Part shown: positions 9,169 through 17,500 of the stretch, piece by piece
Layout of the letters: the number at the start of each line of letters is the position of its first letter
Position numbering within the stretch: position 1 is the first letter of the stretch
DNA from: Candidatus Hydrogenedentota bacterium
GTDB taxonomy: Bacteria > Hydrogenedentota > Hydrogenedentia > Hydrogenedentales > JAGMZX01
NCBI GenBank assembly: GCA_029556545.1
Contig: JAKQEQ010000013.1
Span: 1 to 18,782 of the forward strand
Direction: 5' to 3'
Length of the DNA: 18,782 nt
Translations under genes and position numbers: made by a program
Notes under the pieces: generated by a model
Told to the model about the DNA's origin: nothing
The model's input: the letters and a program-made list of their open reading frames with translations, nothing else
The model's database searches: none

Positions 9169-11294
9169 GCGCTTTCCTCCTTCGCCAGGTACAGGGTGAC
9201 CTCAACCCCGGCGTCATTGCAATTCCGAATCTCGATCGCGCCGCCGTGCGCCTCCAGAATGCGGCGGCAGATGGACAAGCCCAGTCCCGATCCCCGGGCC
9301 CGTGTCGTGAAGAACGGTTCGAAGACACGTTGCAGGTTCGCTTCCGGAATACCCGGCCCGAAATCACGCACGACAACACGCACGGTGCTCCCGGCATCGG
9401 TGGCCTGGATATGGACCCGCGCGCCGTCGGGCGCGGCTTGGCTCGCGTTCTGGATCAGGTTCTCGAGCACTTGCTCGAGGAGCGCCGGGTCGAAAGCCGC
9501 CTCGAGCGGCGGGCCGGGTTCAACCTCGATATCGGTGGCGGTCAACCCGCAGCGACCGCGGACCGCGACGCTGGCGTCGCGCAGCCATGCGCGCACGTCC
9601 CCGCGGCGAAGCTGCGGCGTCCAGGGCCGCGCGTACTGAAGCAACTGCTGCACCGTCTGCTCGACCCGCGCCACCTGGCCGAGCGCCTCCTCGACGGCGG
9701 CGCGGCGCGGGTCCTCTTGCGGCAGACCGCCCCGAATCACCTGCAGCGCTCCGCTGATTCCCGTGAGGGGGTTCCGGATTTCATGCGCCACGGAGGCGCC
9801 CAGTTCGCCCACCTCTGCCAAATGCCGGTTGCGAACCATGTTCTCATGCATGCGCCGCAAGTCCGTGATGTCGCTGATGACGCCGCCAATGCGGCGAGGG
9901 CGGCCCTGCGCATCATGGATCACGATGCGCCGGTCATGTACCCAGCGGGTCTCGCCGTCAGCGCGCACAATCGGGTATTCCATCTCGAAGCGGCCCGAAG
10001 CGCGCAGCAGGCAAAGCTTCTCTGCGACCGTCTCCCGGTATTCGGGATGCACGAACCGAACGAAGGCGTCCGGGCGTCCCACGAACTCGGAAACGGGTCT
10101 TCCGAAAAGCCGCTCCACCGCGGCGTTCACGTACAGCAGCGAGCCCACGTCCAGCGGCGCGGACCACACCACGTCATCGAGCGACATGAGGAGCGTCTGG
10201 AACCGCTGCTCGCTCTCGCGCAGGGCGTCTTCCGCTTCCCGGCGGGTTGCGCTGTCCCGGCGCAGCCGTTCGACCATGCGATTGAAGGCGCGCGACAGTT
10301 GCCCGAATTCATCCGCGCGTTCGGCGTCCGGCGCCGGCGCCAGTTCGCCGCTCTCGGCGATGCGGCCCACGTGGGCGGTCACGCTCGACAGCGGCTCGAT
10401 CACCATGTGACGCAACAGCAGCAACAGGAGCAGCAGGACGAACAACCCCACTACCCCGGCGCCTATGGCGTCGAGACGCATGGCCGCCCTGCCCTCGACC
10501 GTGATTTCGCGAGGCGTCTCCGAGTACAGCACAAACGCGGGCTTTCCCAGAACGTCCGGGATTATGACGCTCACTTCGAGGCGGGAATCGGTCTTCGTGA
10601 CGGAGAACGGCCCGTGCAGCGCCTGTATCAGCGTGGCGGGCGTATCCGAAGGCGTGCCGCCGGCCTCGAGCGGCGTTAGCCGCATGCGCACCTGCGTCTG
10701 CTCCGACAGCAACGTGAGGTAAGAGGCTTCCAGGAACCGCCCCATGACCACCGCGCCGCAAGCATCCCGGACGGCGTCGCGCCTCACCATCGGGCGGGAC
10801 GCCACCAACATAGGACCGCGACTGGTCAAGAGGACGCCCGCTATGGAACTCTCCGGGGTGGCGTGCCGCAGCAACGGATGCTCTCGCCCCCAGTGCTCCG
10901 CCGCAAAGTCCGGCAGTGAAATCGGTTCTCGGGATTTCAGGTCGTACACCGCGCCCCAGACCACCTTCCCGGCGGCGTTAACAAGGTAGAGCAGATTCAG
11001 GTTGTTGTCCGCGAAGGTCGCCGGAACAAGGTTGCGTTCCTCATAGGCCGAGGACGGCGCGGCCACGTATTCGCAGATATGCTCCTTCGCCGCCCAGTCG
11101 AGACAGAACTGATTCAGGTGCTGTACTTCGCGGCGGAGCGCCTGCACGCAGCGGGCCATGTCGCGCTGTGCCTGTTCCCGCTCGAGGTCCTCGAAACTGG
11201 GCTGGATAACCGCCTGCTGCAATAGAAAGTCCAGTCCCGCGTAAAGCGCGATAGTGAGCACGGCGATGCCGAGAATCTTGAGCCGAATGGACAC
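9165..11294 (-). CDS. Membrane sensor histidine kinase (CHASE4-HAMP-PAS-HisKA-HATPase)
   Basis: A 709-residue kinase, partner of the overlapping regulator. GTG 11294 is chosen: GGGAG lies 10 nt upstream, the first membrane segment (5-25) follows at once, and upstream in-frame codons come from repeats. A periplasmic region (about 30-270) resembles CHASE4 (FEDLEREQAQRD, NLNLLYLVNAAGKVVWG). A second membrane segment (276-296, Leu-rich) leads to HAMP (297-345), PAS (362-480), a HisKA domain with phospho-acceptor H504 in SVAHEIRNPL, and an ATPase domain with N-box ENLIQNASQA (N612/N616), DFGPGIP (G1) and GSGLGLSI (G2). It is NtrB-like in its catalytic half. The extracellular signal cannot be inferred. 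Confidence 0.94.
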   Translation of the reverse strand: MSIRLKILGIAVLTIALYAGLDFLLQQAVIQPSFEDLEREQAQRDMARCVQALRREVQHLNQFCLDWAAKEHICEYVAAPSSAYEERNLVPATFADNNLNLLYLVNAAGKVVWGAVYDLKSREPISLPDFAAEHWGREHPLLRHATPESSIAGVLLTSRGPMLVASRPMVRRDAVRDACGAVVMGRFLEASYLTLLSEQTQVRMRLTPLEAGGTPSDTPATLIQALHGPFSVTKTDSRLEVSVIIPDVLGKPAFVLYSETPREITVEGRAAMRLDAIGAGVVGLFVLLLLLLLLRHMVIEPLSSVTAHVGRIAESGELAPAPDAERADEFGQLSRAFNRMVERLRRDSATRREAEDALRESEQRFQTLLMSLDDVVWSAPLDVGSLLYVNAAVERLFGRPVSEFVGRPDAFVRFVHPEYRETVAEKLCLLRASGRFEMEYPIVRADGETRWVHDRRIVIHDAQGRPRRIGGVISDITDLRRMHENMVRNRHLAEVGELGASVAHEIRNPLTGISGALQVIRGGLPQEDPRRAAVEEALGQVARVEQTVQQLLQYARPWTPQLRRGDVRAWLRDASVAVRGRCGLTATDIEVEPGPPLEAAFDPALLEQVLENLIQNASQAAPDGARVHIQATDAGSTVRVVVRDFGPGIPEANLQRVFEPFFTTRARGSGLGLSICRRILEAHGGAIEIRNCNDAGVEVTLYLAKEESA

Positions 11295-11327
11295 GTACGA
11301 TTCACTCCCTCTCACGGCCTGGAATGC

Positions 11328-11356
11328 ATCATAGCACGAGAATGGGGCTGTGTGCA
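11328..11356 (-). promoter_or_regulatory. Extended -10 sigma70-type promoter for the kinase-regulator operon
   Basis: On the minus strand TGCACA (-35, 4/6) lies 17 nt from TATGAT (-10, 5/6), which is preceded by an extended-10 TGC. The predicted start near 11321 leaves a leader of about 27 nt before GTG 11294, enough for its ribosome site. Confidence 0.55.
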
Positions 11357-11377
11357 GTCGGTTTGCAGCACCCCCCG

Positions 11378-11445
11378 TCGTGGCGCTGGCGTCCCGCCCG
11401 TGATTGAGGACCACGGGCAAGATGCCCGTGCTACGCGTGCTGGGG
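11378..11445 (+). repeat. Dispersed palindromic (REP-like) element
   Basis: The element holds CCCGCCCGTGATT followed by a perfect hairpin, CACGGGC-AAGAT-GCCCGTG (7-bp arms 11412-11418 and 11424-11430, 5-nt loop). A diverged copy lies at 6660-6742. Its spurious translation (GVPPVIEDHGQDARAT type) is familiar from intergenic repeats of planctomycete-like and related genomes. Confidence 0.7.
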
Positions 11446-11449
11446 ACTC

Positions 11450-11501
11450 GGGGACAGGCACGTCTCCCCCGCGAAGCGCGGGGTCGCTTGTGCCAGTCCC
11501 C
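11450..11501. repeat. Long two-part hairpin (12-bp outer arms, 7-bp GC core)
   Basis: Outer arms GGGGACAGGCAC (11450-11461) and GTGCCAGTCCCC (11490-11501) pair at 11 of 12 positions. An inner stem CCCCGCG-AAG-CGCGGGG (11467-11483) is perfect with a 3-nt loop. It could also stop read-through between the divergent genes, but it lacks a T-run and looks like a dispersed element. Confidence 0.7.
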
Positions 11502-11538
11502 GTCCGTCCTCGTCCGTCCTCGTACTCGTACTCGATAC
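11501..11538 (+). repeat. Short tandem repeats next to the hairpin
   Basis: Two exact copies of CGTCCGTCCT (11501-11520) are followed by CGTACT twice and a variant CGATAC (11521-11538). They abut the hairpin arm exactly and may be part of the same repeat unit. Confidence 0.65.
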
Positions 11539-11619
11539 CCCCTTCCCCCGCACGTCGTTCTTGTCAATAGTTTTCCCATGCATTGGAACTGGTACGAACG
11601 TTCTGTGCTAAAAAAGTTC

Positions 11620-11648
11620 TTGACAACGGGAACTACCTGTGCTTTACT
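11620..11648 (+). promoter_or_regulatory. Sigma70-type promoter for the 11738-18597 gene cluster
   Basis: A perfect TTGACA (11620-11625) lies 17 nt from TTTACT (11643-11648; 4/6). It precedes ATG 11738 by about 85 nt and is the only strong candidate for the forward cluster. Confidence 0.65.
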
Positions 11649-11737
11649 AGAATCAGGCAGTCGTACGGACTGCCGAAGAATAAGGCTATAGGGGCCGACG
11701 ATAGACCGGGGGTAGTTTCGCCCGGGGGGAGTAGACC

Positions 11738-12247
11738 ATGCGAAACGCGATGGTTTTTCGGGTTCGGGGCGTGCTCAAGCGTTCCATATTGTCTCCAAGG
11801 CTGTTTGCGTGTCTATGCATCGCTTTCGGGGGGGGCGTGGCGCTTTTAATCGGTTTGCGGCTTGACCGCGCCGCCGCGGAGGCCGAAGGCGAGGCGATGT
11901 ACGCCGAAGGCGATGCGGAGGCAATCTCAAAGGCGGCTTCAGACATGTTGGCGTTGCGGATGTTCAATATGCGGCTGCCGGACGCCGCCGCGGCTCAACC
12001 GTATGAGTACGCGGATTTCGCGGAATTCCGGGACGAGTTCGAAAGCATCGGAGTGGACGTGGCCGAATCACCGGTCCAACTGGTGCTCGAGGCCTGTCTT
12101 CCGGATTCGAGGTACGGGACCGGTAAGGCGCTCTATGTGGACGCCGAACCCTATACCCGGCGCCGTGTCACGGGCGCCACGCCGGAAATGGAGAGTACGC
12201 TTGAACTGAGTCTTGACTCCCCCGGGAGCTTTGCGCCGCCATGGTAG
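11738..12247 (+). CDS. Single-pass membrane protein of unknown function
   Basis: A 169-residue protein that I do not recognise. ATG 11738 is well supported by a GGGGGGAG 6 nt upstream and by the promoter at 11620. It starts with a basic stretch (8-21) and one hydrophobic segment (about 22-42), then an Ala/Glu-rich helical region containing repeated AEGEA/AEGDA (47-60), and an acidic soluble remainder ending SPGSFAPPW. No catalytic motif is visible. Its last 7 nt overlap the start of the beta-helix gene (ATGGTAG), which suggests coupling. It may be an anchor or assembly partner of the secreted proteins downstream, from position only. Confidence 0.75.
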   Translation: MRNAMVFRVRGVLKRSILSPRLFACLCIAFGGGVALLIGLRLDRAAAEAEGEAMYAEGDAEAISKAASDMLALRMFNMRLPDAAAAQPYEYADFAEFRDEFESIGVDVAESPVQLVLEACLPDSRYGTGKALYVDAEPYTRRRVTGATPEMESTLELSLDSPGSFAPPW

Positions 12248-14361
12248 ATTCTCCTTTTCTGAGCGCGCCACTTCGGCGATATCTCCGCGACCGTCATCTC
12301 GCGATGCCGGTGCCTGGTCTACTGTGGGCGGTCTTACTGGTCTTCTTTCTCACCGCAAGCGCCGATGCTCGGATAATGGACGTGCCGCGGGAGTACGGGA
12401 CGATCCAGAAGGCCATCGACGCCGCGGAGGACGGAGACGAAATCATCGTGGCGCCCGGCCGCTACGTCGAAAACATCCACATGCTGGGCAAAGATATCGT
12501 ACTCCGCTCGACGAACCCTCAGGACTTCGCCACCGTCGAGGCTACAATCATCGACGGCAATCATGCGGGCACCGTAGTGACATTTCTGGGGCTTGAGACA
12601 AGGGAATGCGTAGTTAGCGGGTTTACTATAACCAACGGCTGGGCGCACCAAGGCGGTGGATTTCACGGGAGCAACGGGGACTTGTTCCCTGACCTCCCTT
12701 GGGCTCGACCGACAATCGAGTACAACATTATTCGCAACAACCGGTGTGGTTCGGATACGCAACTCGTATGGAGCGAGGGAGGAGGCATCTACCGCTGCCG
12801 CGGCGTAATCCGCGGAAACGTGATTGTAGAGAATGAGGCGCCCGGTCTTGAGATTTGTGATGACTGGCCGTATGACTGCGAATTCTCCGCGGGCTATGGG
12901 GGAGCACTGGATTCCTGCACGGGACTCATAGAACATAATCTCTTTGCGCGCAATCGCGCCAACTATGCCTCCGCGTTCTACGTAGGCAAGGCCACGATTC
13001 GAGGCAATATCGTCGTGGAGAATCTCGGCACCTCATGCATTTGGGGCGTCTTAGGCGACGTGTTCGAGGAAAACGTGGTTATCAACAATGAGATCGGGGA
13101 ACAATCCGGGGCGATCGAGGGGTTTACCGGCGACATCCTCAACAACGTAATCACCGGAAATACAGGCTACGGTCTGTTATCGGTAGCAAAGGATGGCCGT
13201 GTCGAGGGCAATTACATTGCGAACAACAGAAACGAGGTGGCTGGAAGCAATTACCAAATCTGGGGCGCCCGCAACGTATGGCGAAACGCCATTGTCGGCA
13301 CCCGCTCCGATAAGCTAGTCCGCGTACTGGCGGGTTGCAGGGACGTCCGGTACAACGTGATTTTCGATAATGCAAGTTCTGCTCTTGGCGGTTTAGTTCT
13401 TGGAGATTGCGAGGACATAATTGGCAACATAATCTGTGCTAATACATTTGCCAGAAGCATATTTGTCCTTTGTCGCGGAAAGTTCTATAACAATACGATC
13501 TTCGGCAATTCCACGCAAAATGTGAAGGGGTTGTTCGAAGACAGCCCGAACCTGGACATTCGCAATTGCATCTTCTGGAACAATACCACTCCCACAGGAG
13601 TGTTGTTCCCATCTGGTTTAACGCCCATCTACAGCTGCATCGAGAACGACGCATCAGGCGAACCGACGAATATCTCGCTCGATCCAAAGTTCGTGGACCC
13701 CGAGAACGGCGACTTCAGCCTCCAGCCGGATTCGCCGTGCATAGACGCGGGGGCCTATGTGCCCGAGGCGGCATTCGATATCCTGGGGCGTCCGCGCGGG
13801 TTCGACGGGAGCCCCGAGCCGCGCGGGGACGGTTCGGACTTCGATATCGGCGCGTTCGAGTTCTTCCGGCGCGTCGTCGGCGAGGGGGAGGGCGAAGGCG
13901 AGGCGGGCCTCCACAGCGCGGACATCGACGGGAACGGCCGCATTGCGATGCACGAGTTGCTGCGCGTCATCCAGTTCTACAACGCACGGGGGTACCACTG
14001 CGCGGAGGGAACCGAGGACGGCTACGCGCCGGGGGAAGTGGAGACGGATCCCATTCCCTGGGTCAACCCACTGGAAGTGGCTCGCTCGCCGTTGGTAGAG
14101 GCGTATATGGAGAAACACAACATCGAATTGCCCGAGATACCGGAGGAACACATCACGCTCTGGCGGGCAGTGGTCACGGGACAGTGGCCGAGTGAAACAA
14201 AGGCGGACGGCTGCGTTCCTCACTCGAGCGACTACTTCACCCAGGACTGGCGTATTGCGTTGACCGAACTGCTCCGGCTGATCCAGTTCTACAACACTCC
14301 CGGCGGCTATCATCCGTGTCTGGACAGCGAAGACGGCTTTTGCCCCGGCGCGGGAGAATAG
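12241..14361 (+). CDS. Secreted right-handed beta-helix protein with EG linker and C-terminal EF-hand (dockerin-like) pair
   Basis: A 706-residue exported protein. A signal segment lies at about 23-43 (ends TASADA). An opening module typical of beta-helix proteins (PREYGTIQKAIDAAEDGDEIIVAPGRY, 49-74) is followed by coils with repeated N-x-I-x-x-N/G patterns (about 80-460). The beta-helix closes with DPENGDFSLQPDSPCIDAGA and DIGAFEF. Then come an EG linker (13879-13902) and a tail with two similar units. Unit 1 has a canonical 12-residue EF-hand loop, DIDGNGRIAMHE (13921-13956), then LLRVIQFYN. Unit 2 has a 13-residue loop, DYFTQDWRIALTE, lacking calcium ligands, then LLRLIQFYN. ATG 12241 has GGGAG 12 nt upstream; an internal ATG at 12304 is possible. 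The beta-helix suggests a polysaccharide-binding or -cleaving role, unproven. Confidence 0.85.
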   Translation: MVDSPFLSAPLRRYLRDRHLAMPVPGLLWAVLLVFFLTASADARIMDVPREYGTIQKAIDAAEDGDEIIVAPGRYVENIHMLGKDIVLRSTNPQDFATVEATIIDGNHAGTVVTFLGLETRECVVSGFTITNGWAHQGGGFHGSNGDLFPDLPWARPTIEYNIIRNNRCGSDTQLVWSEGGGIYRCRGVIRGNVIVENEAPGLEICDDWPYDCEFSAGYGGALDSCTGLIEHNLFARNRANYASAFYVGKATIRGNIVVENLGTSCIWGVLGDVFEENVVINNEIGEQSGAIEGFTGDILNNVITGNTGYGLLSVAKDGRVEGNYIANNRNEVAGSNYQIWGARNVWRNAIVGTRSDKLVRVLAGCRDVRYNVIFDNASSALGGLVLGDCEDIIGNIICANTFARSIFVLCRGKFYNNTIFGNSTQNVKGLFEDSPNLDIRNCIFWNNTTPTGVLFPSGLTPIYSCIENDASGEPTNISLDPKFVDPENGDFSLQPDSPCIDAGAYVPEAAFDILGRPRGFDGSPEPRGDGSDFDIGAFEFFRRVVGEGEGEGEAGLHSADIDGNGRIAMHELLRVIQFYNARGYHCAEGTEDGYAPGEVETDPIPWVNPLEVARSPLVEAYMEKHNIELPEIPEEHITLWRAVVTGQWPSETKADGCVPHSSDYFTQDWRIALTELLRLIQFYNTPGGYHPCLDSEDGFCPGAGE

Positions 14362-14364
14362 GAG

Positions 14365-14396
14365 TCACCACAGAGGCAGAGAGGATACAGAGGAAG
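14365..14396 (+). repeat. CACAGAGGCAGAGAGG-type dispersed intergenic repeat
   Basis: A purine-rich stretch built on CACAGAGG / CAGAGAGGA / ACAGAGGAAG starts 4 nt after the beta-helix stop. Motifs of this kind are widespread non-coding repeats in environmental bacterial genomes (recalled, not searched). It lies where the 5' end of the following gene would be expected. Confidence 0.5.
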
Positions 14397-14413
14397 CACA
14401 AAGGCAGCGGGCA

Positions 14414-14521
14414 ATGAACGCGCGAATATACGAAAACATGCGCGGGGTCTGGCAGGACGGGAGCGTGGTCATCGACCTCGGGCCGCTGCCGGCGTCGTTC
14501 GATTACGTCTTCACGCCGGGG
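14414..14521 (+). pseudogene. 5' fragment of the large modular protein, one frame off
   Basis: From ATG 14414 this frame reads MNARIYENMRGVWQDG, then VVIDLGPLPASFDYVFTPG, then turns into low-complexity Ser/Arg-rich nonsense. By my count 32 of 36 codons here end in G or C, against 16 of 36 in the frame used downstream. Coding therefore appears to pass from this frame to the next near the GGGG at 14518-14521. One extra G would restore a continuous protein (FTPG then DLELLAMG). There is no signal peptide, so even this start may be internal to a longer ancestral gene. Confidence 0.6.
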
Positions 14522-14538
14522 ACCTCGAGTTGCTCGCG

Positions 14539-17500
14539 ATGGGCCTGCTCGATCACGTGGACATCCACACGGCAACGTACCCGGCGGGCGCGGTGCGCGG
14601 GCTGCCGGACTGTTCGGGCGTCATGGGCGAGCCGCCCGCGGCGTACGCGCCGGGGTGCCCGCTCGAATTCTCGGTGCGCATCGAGGCGTCGCAAGTGACC
14701 GTGACGGCCCTCGCGCTACGGGTCCAACTGCCGCCCGGCTGGACCTGCACGGACATCTCCGGTCCGGCGTACGCGGTCGGCCCGGAAGACCTCGAAACCT
14801 ACCCCGCCTCCGGGCTCATCGAACTGGCCTGGGTGCAGATTCCGACGTTCCCCGCGACGGTGACCTTCACCCTCGACGTGCCGCCCGAGGAATCGGGGAC
14901 CCGCTGGGTCTGGTACAGCGCCGAATTCCGGGGGTTGGGCGCGGCGCAATACGCCACGAACCAGGTGCTCCGCTTCGAGCCTTACGTCCCCGGCGAAGGA
15001 GAAGGTGAAGGCGAAGGAGAAGGCGAACCCAGCCCGCCGCCGTGCCCCGAACTGGCCGCCGAACGCACGCTCTACCTCGAGGACTTCCCGTCCCCCGGCG
15101 GTGGCGAAGGCGAAGGCGAGGGCGAAGGGCAAGAGCCGCAGTTCCTCTGCTCGATACCTCTTGACGGCGATTCCGTCGTACCGCCGGTCACGACCGACGC
15201 CTCCGGGCAAGCCCTGTTCGAGTGGCTTCCCGCCGGCCAATACGTCCGGATCACGATCACTCATGACGTCGCCAATCCGAACACGGTCTACCTGCACGCC
15301 GGCGAGCCGGGAACCAACGGACAAGCCATCCTCAATTTTGGCGGCCCGGAATCACCGGTGCAAGGCTGGCTGTCTTGGGAATCGTACGAGCAAGTGGCCG
15401 TGGACCACTACATTCAGGTGACCAGTTCGGCCTACCCGAACGGCGAAATCCGCGGCGACATCGACTGCCCCGTGTCCGAGGGCGAAGGCGAGGGCGAGCA
15501 ATTCCTTCGGTTCCTTGATAGCGAGGGTGAAGGCGAAGGGGAGGACGAGCAATGTCTTACCCCGCAGTTTCACTCCGCGGACCAGGATGGCGATAACCGC
15601 ATCAGTCTGTCCGAGTTGTTACGGGTGATCCAATTCTACAATGCGGGTTACCACTGCGCCGCTGACCCGGGGGCCACTGAAGACGGTTATGTTCCCGGGC
15701 CGGGCGCGAACCATGCTTGCTGCCCGCATGGCAGCGATTACAACAGCGCTGACTGGCTGATAGAACTCACCGAATTGTTACGACTGATTCAGTTTTTCAA
15801 TTTCGGGGCCTACGGATATTGTCCGGTCGGCATGGCCTGCTTTTGCGCGGACGCGGAGGACAACTTCAAGCCGATAACACTGCCGTGGGACATCCGGCTG
15901 CCCGCGTACCTGGATTGCTACATGACGTGTGTGCGCAAGAATGTCGTGAGCGAGGCGCAGAGCGGCGGGGGGCCGCTGGCGACGGTCTTTTCGGTCTTGG
16001 GGCCGATCGTGGGGGAAGGAGAGGGCGAAGGCGAAGGGGAAGGGGAAGGGGAAGGCGAGGGCGAGGGCGAGGGCGAGGGAGAAGGCGAGGGAGAAGGAGA
16101 AGGGCAGGATGTCTTTGATGCTCAGCATCTTGCGCACACGCTGCTTATCTTGTACGAAATGTATAATGAGCCTGAGTTCATGCAAGCGAAACTGACCGGA
16201 CAACAGGTGCTTGCCCAGGTGACGACCGGCGACGAGCGCACGTGGGAGGACCGGATGTTCGCGGCCTGGGAGAAGCTGCAATTCCGCAACGAACAGGATG
16301 ACGAATATGGCCGCTTCTTCACCATTACGGACGGCATCGAATACCTCGGCTGGCCCGAATCTCACCAAGCCCTACGGCACTTGCTTGTCGTTTACCTGCG
16401 GCACGCTTGCCGGATCGCGCCGGAGAACCTCGATTTGCTGCGGCAAACGCTCGCATATGCGTATTATCCGGTCCGGGATTGGATGGACCTCTTGCTCCGG
16501 GCCAATCAGCTGCCCGTGGCCTGTCCGTCCGAAGGCGAAGGGGAAGGCGAGGGCGAGGAGGGCGTCTGGGTGGCCATGGACGCGGATGAATGGACTTTCG
16601 ACAACCGTTACTTGGCGCATCCGTTGACGGCCATCGCGCTCGGCGAGGCGTTGAAGGAATCCGCGAACGACAACTACGACTGCCTCGCCCGCGACGGGAA
16701 ACGACTGTTCCTGGAGGTGGTGATGCCACGAGTGGCGGCGAACGGTTGGGCGGAGTTTCTCAGTCCGAACTATCACGGGGTGCTCTTGGACAAGCTGGAG
16801 TTGATGTTCAACCTGATCAGGGACGAGGAAGTCCACGAAGGCGTCAAGGCCCTGCTCGATTACACGTGGTACGACATCGCCGCCAACTGGTGGGAGCCGC
16901 CGGAAGCAAGCGGCATCGACCCGGAATGTCACGAGTGCGCCGACGCGTCGAAGGTAATGCTCGGCGCGCACAGCCGCGTGCCGACGTTCGGCACGGACCG
17001 GGGCCTGCTCCTGGACACGCTGCGCGCCTTCGGCTGGTACATCGTGCCCGAGGGCGACATGCCGCCGTATACGGAGTACGACTTCTCCGCGTTCGTCACG
17101 AGCTACCGCCCGCCGGCAGCGGATCTGGCGCGCTTCCGGGAGCCCATGGACCCGGACGACTACCGTGAGGTCCGCCAGACCTACGGCCCCGGGGAATACC
17201 AGTACGCCTACAACTTTATCACGGGGCGTTTTGCGCTGGCCACCGCCGCCCAGGAGTTTCTCGAACCGCACGACATGACGCTCACGGCCTATTTCCTGCC
17301 GCCCGCGCCCGACGGCGACATCTACGAGCCGCTGCCCGGCTACATCGTCATGGACGCCTGGGACGACCCTTACGCAAAGCTCCCCTCGAAGAAGGGGCTG
17401 AAGAACAGCTATCACGTCCCGGCCTTCGTCCTCGCGGACCAGGACAAGAACCTCGCGCTCTACCTCGCCGTGTCGCAGGTCTATGACGAAGGCCCCCGTT

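Noticed and set aside
11295-11579. N-terminal extension of the sensor kinase to 11579
   Set aside because: The extra residues are a translation of the palindromic element and hairpin; GTG 11294 has a ribosome site and promoter and starts right before the first membrane segment.
15005-15421. 138-residue Lys/Ala/Ser-rich frame on the plus strand
   Set aside because: It is out of frame with the CHRD-containing protein, which explains the same DNA with recognisable motifs.
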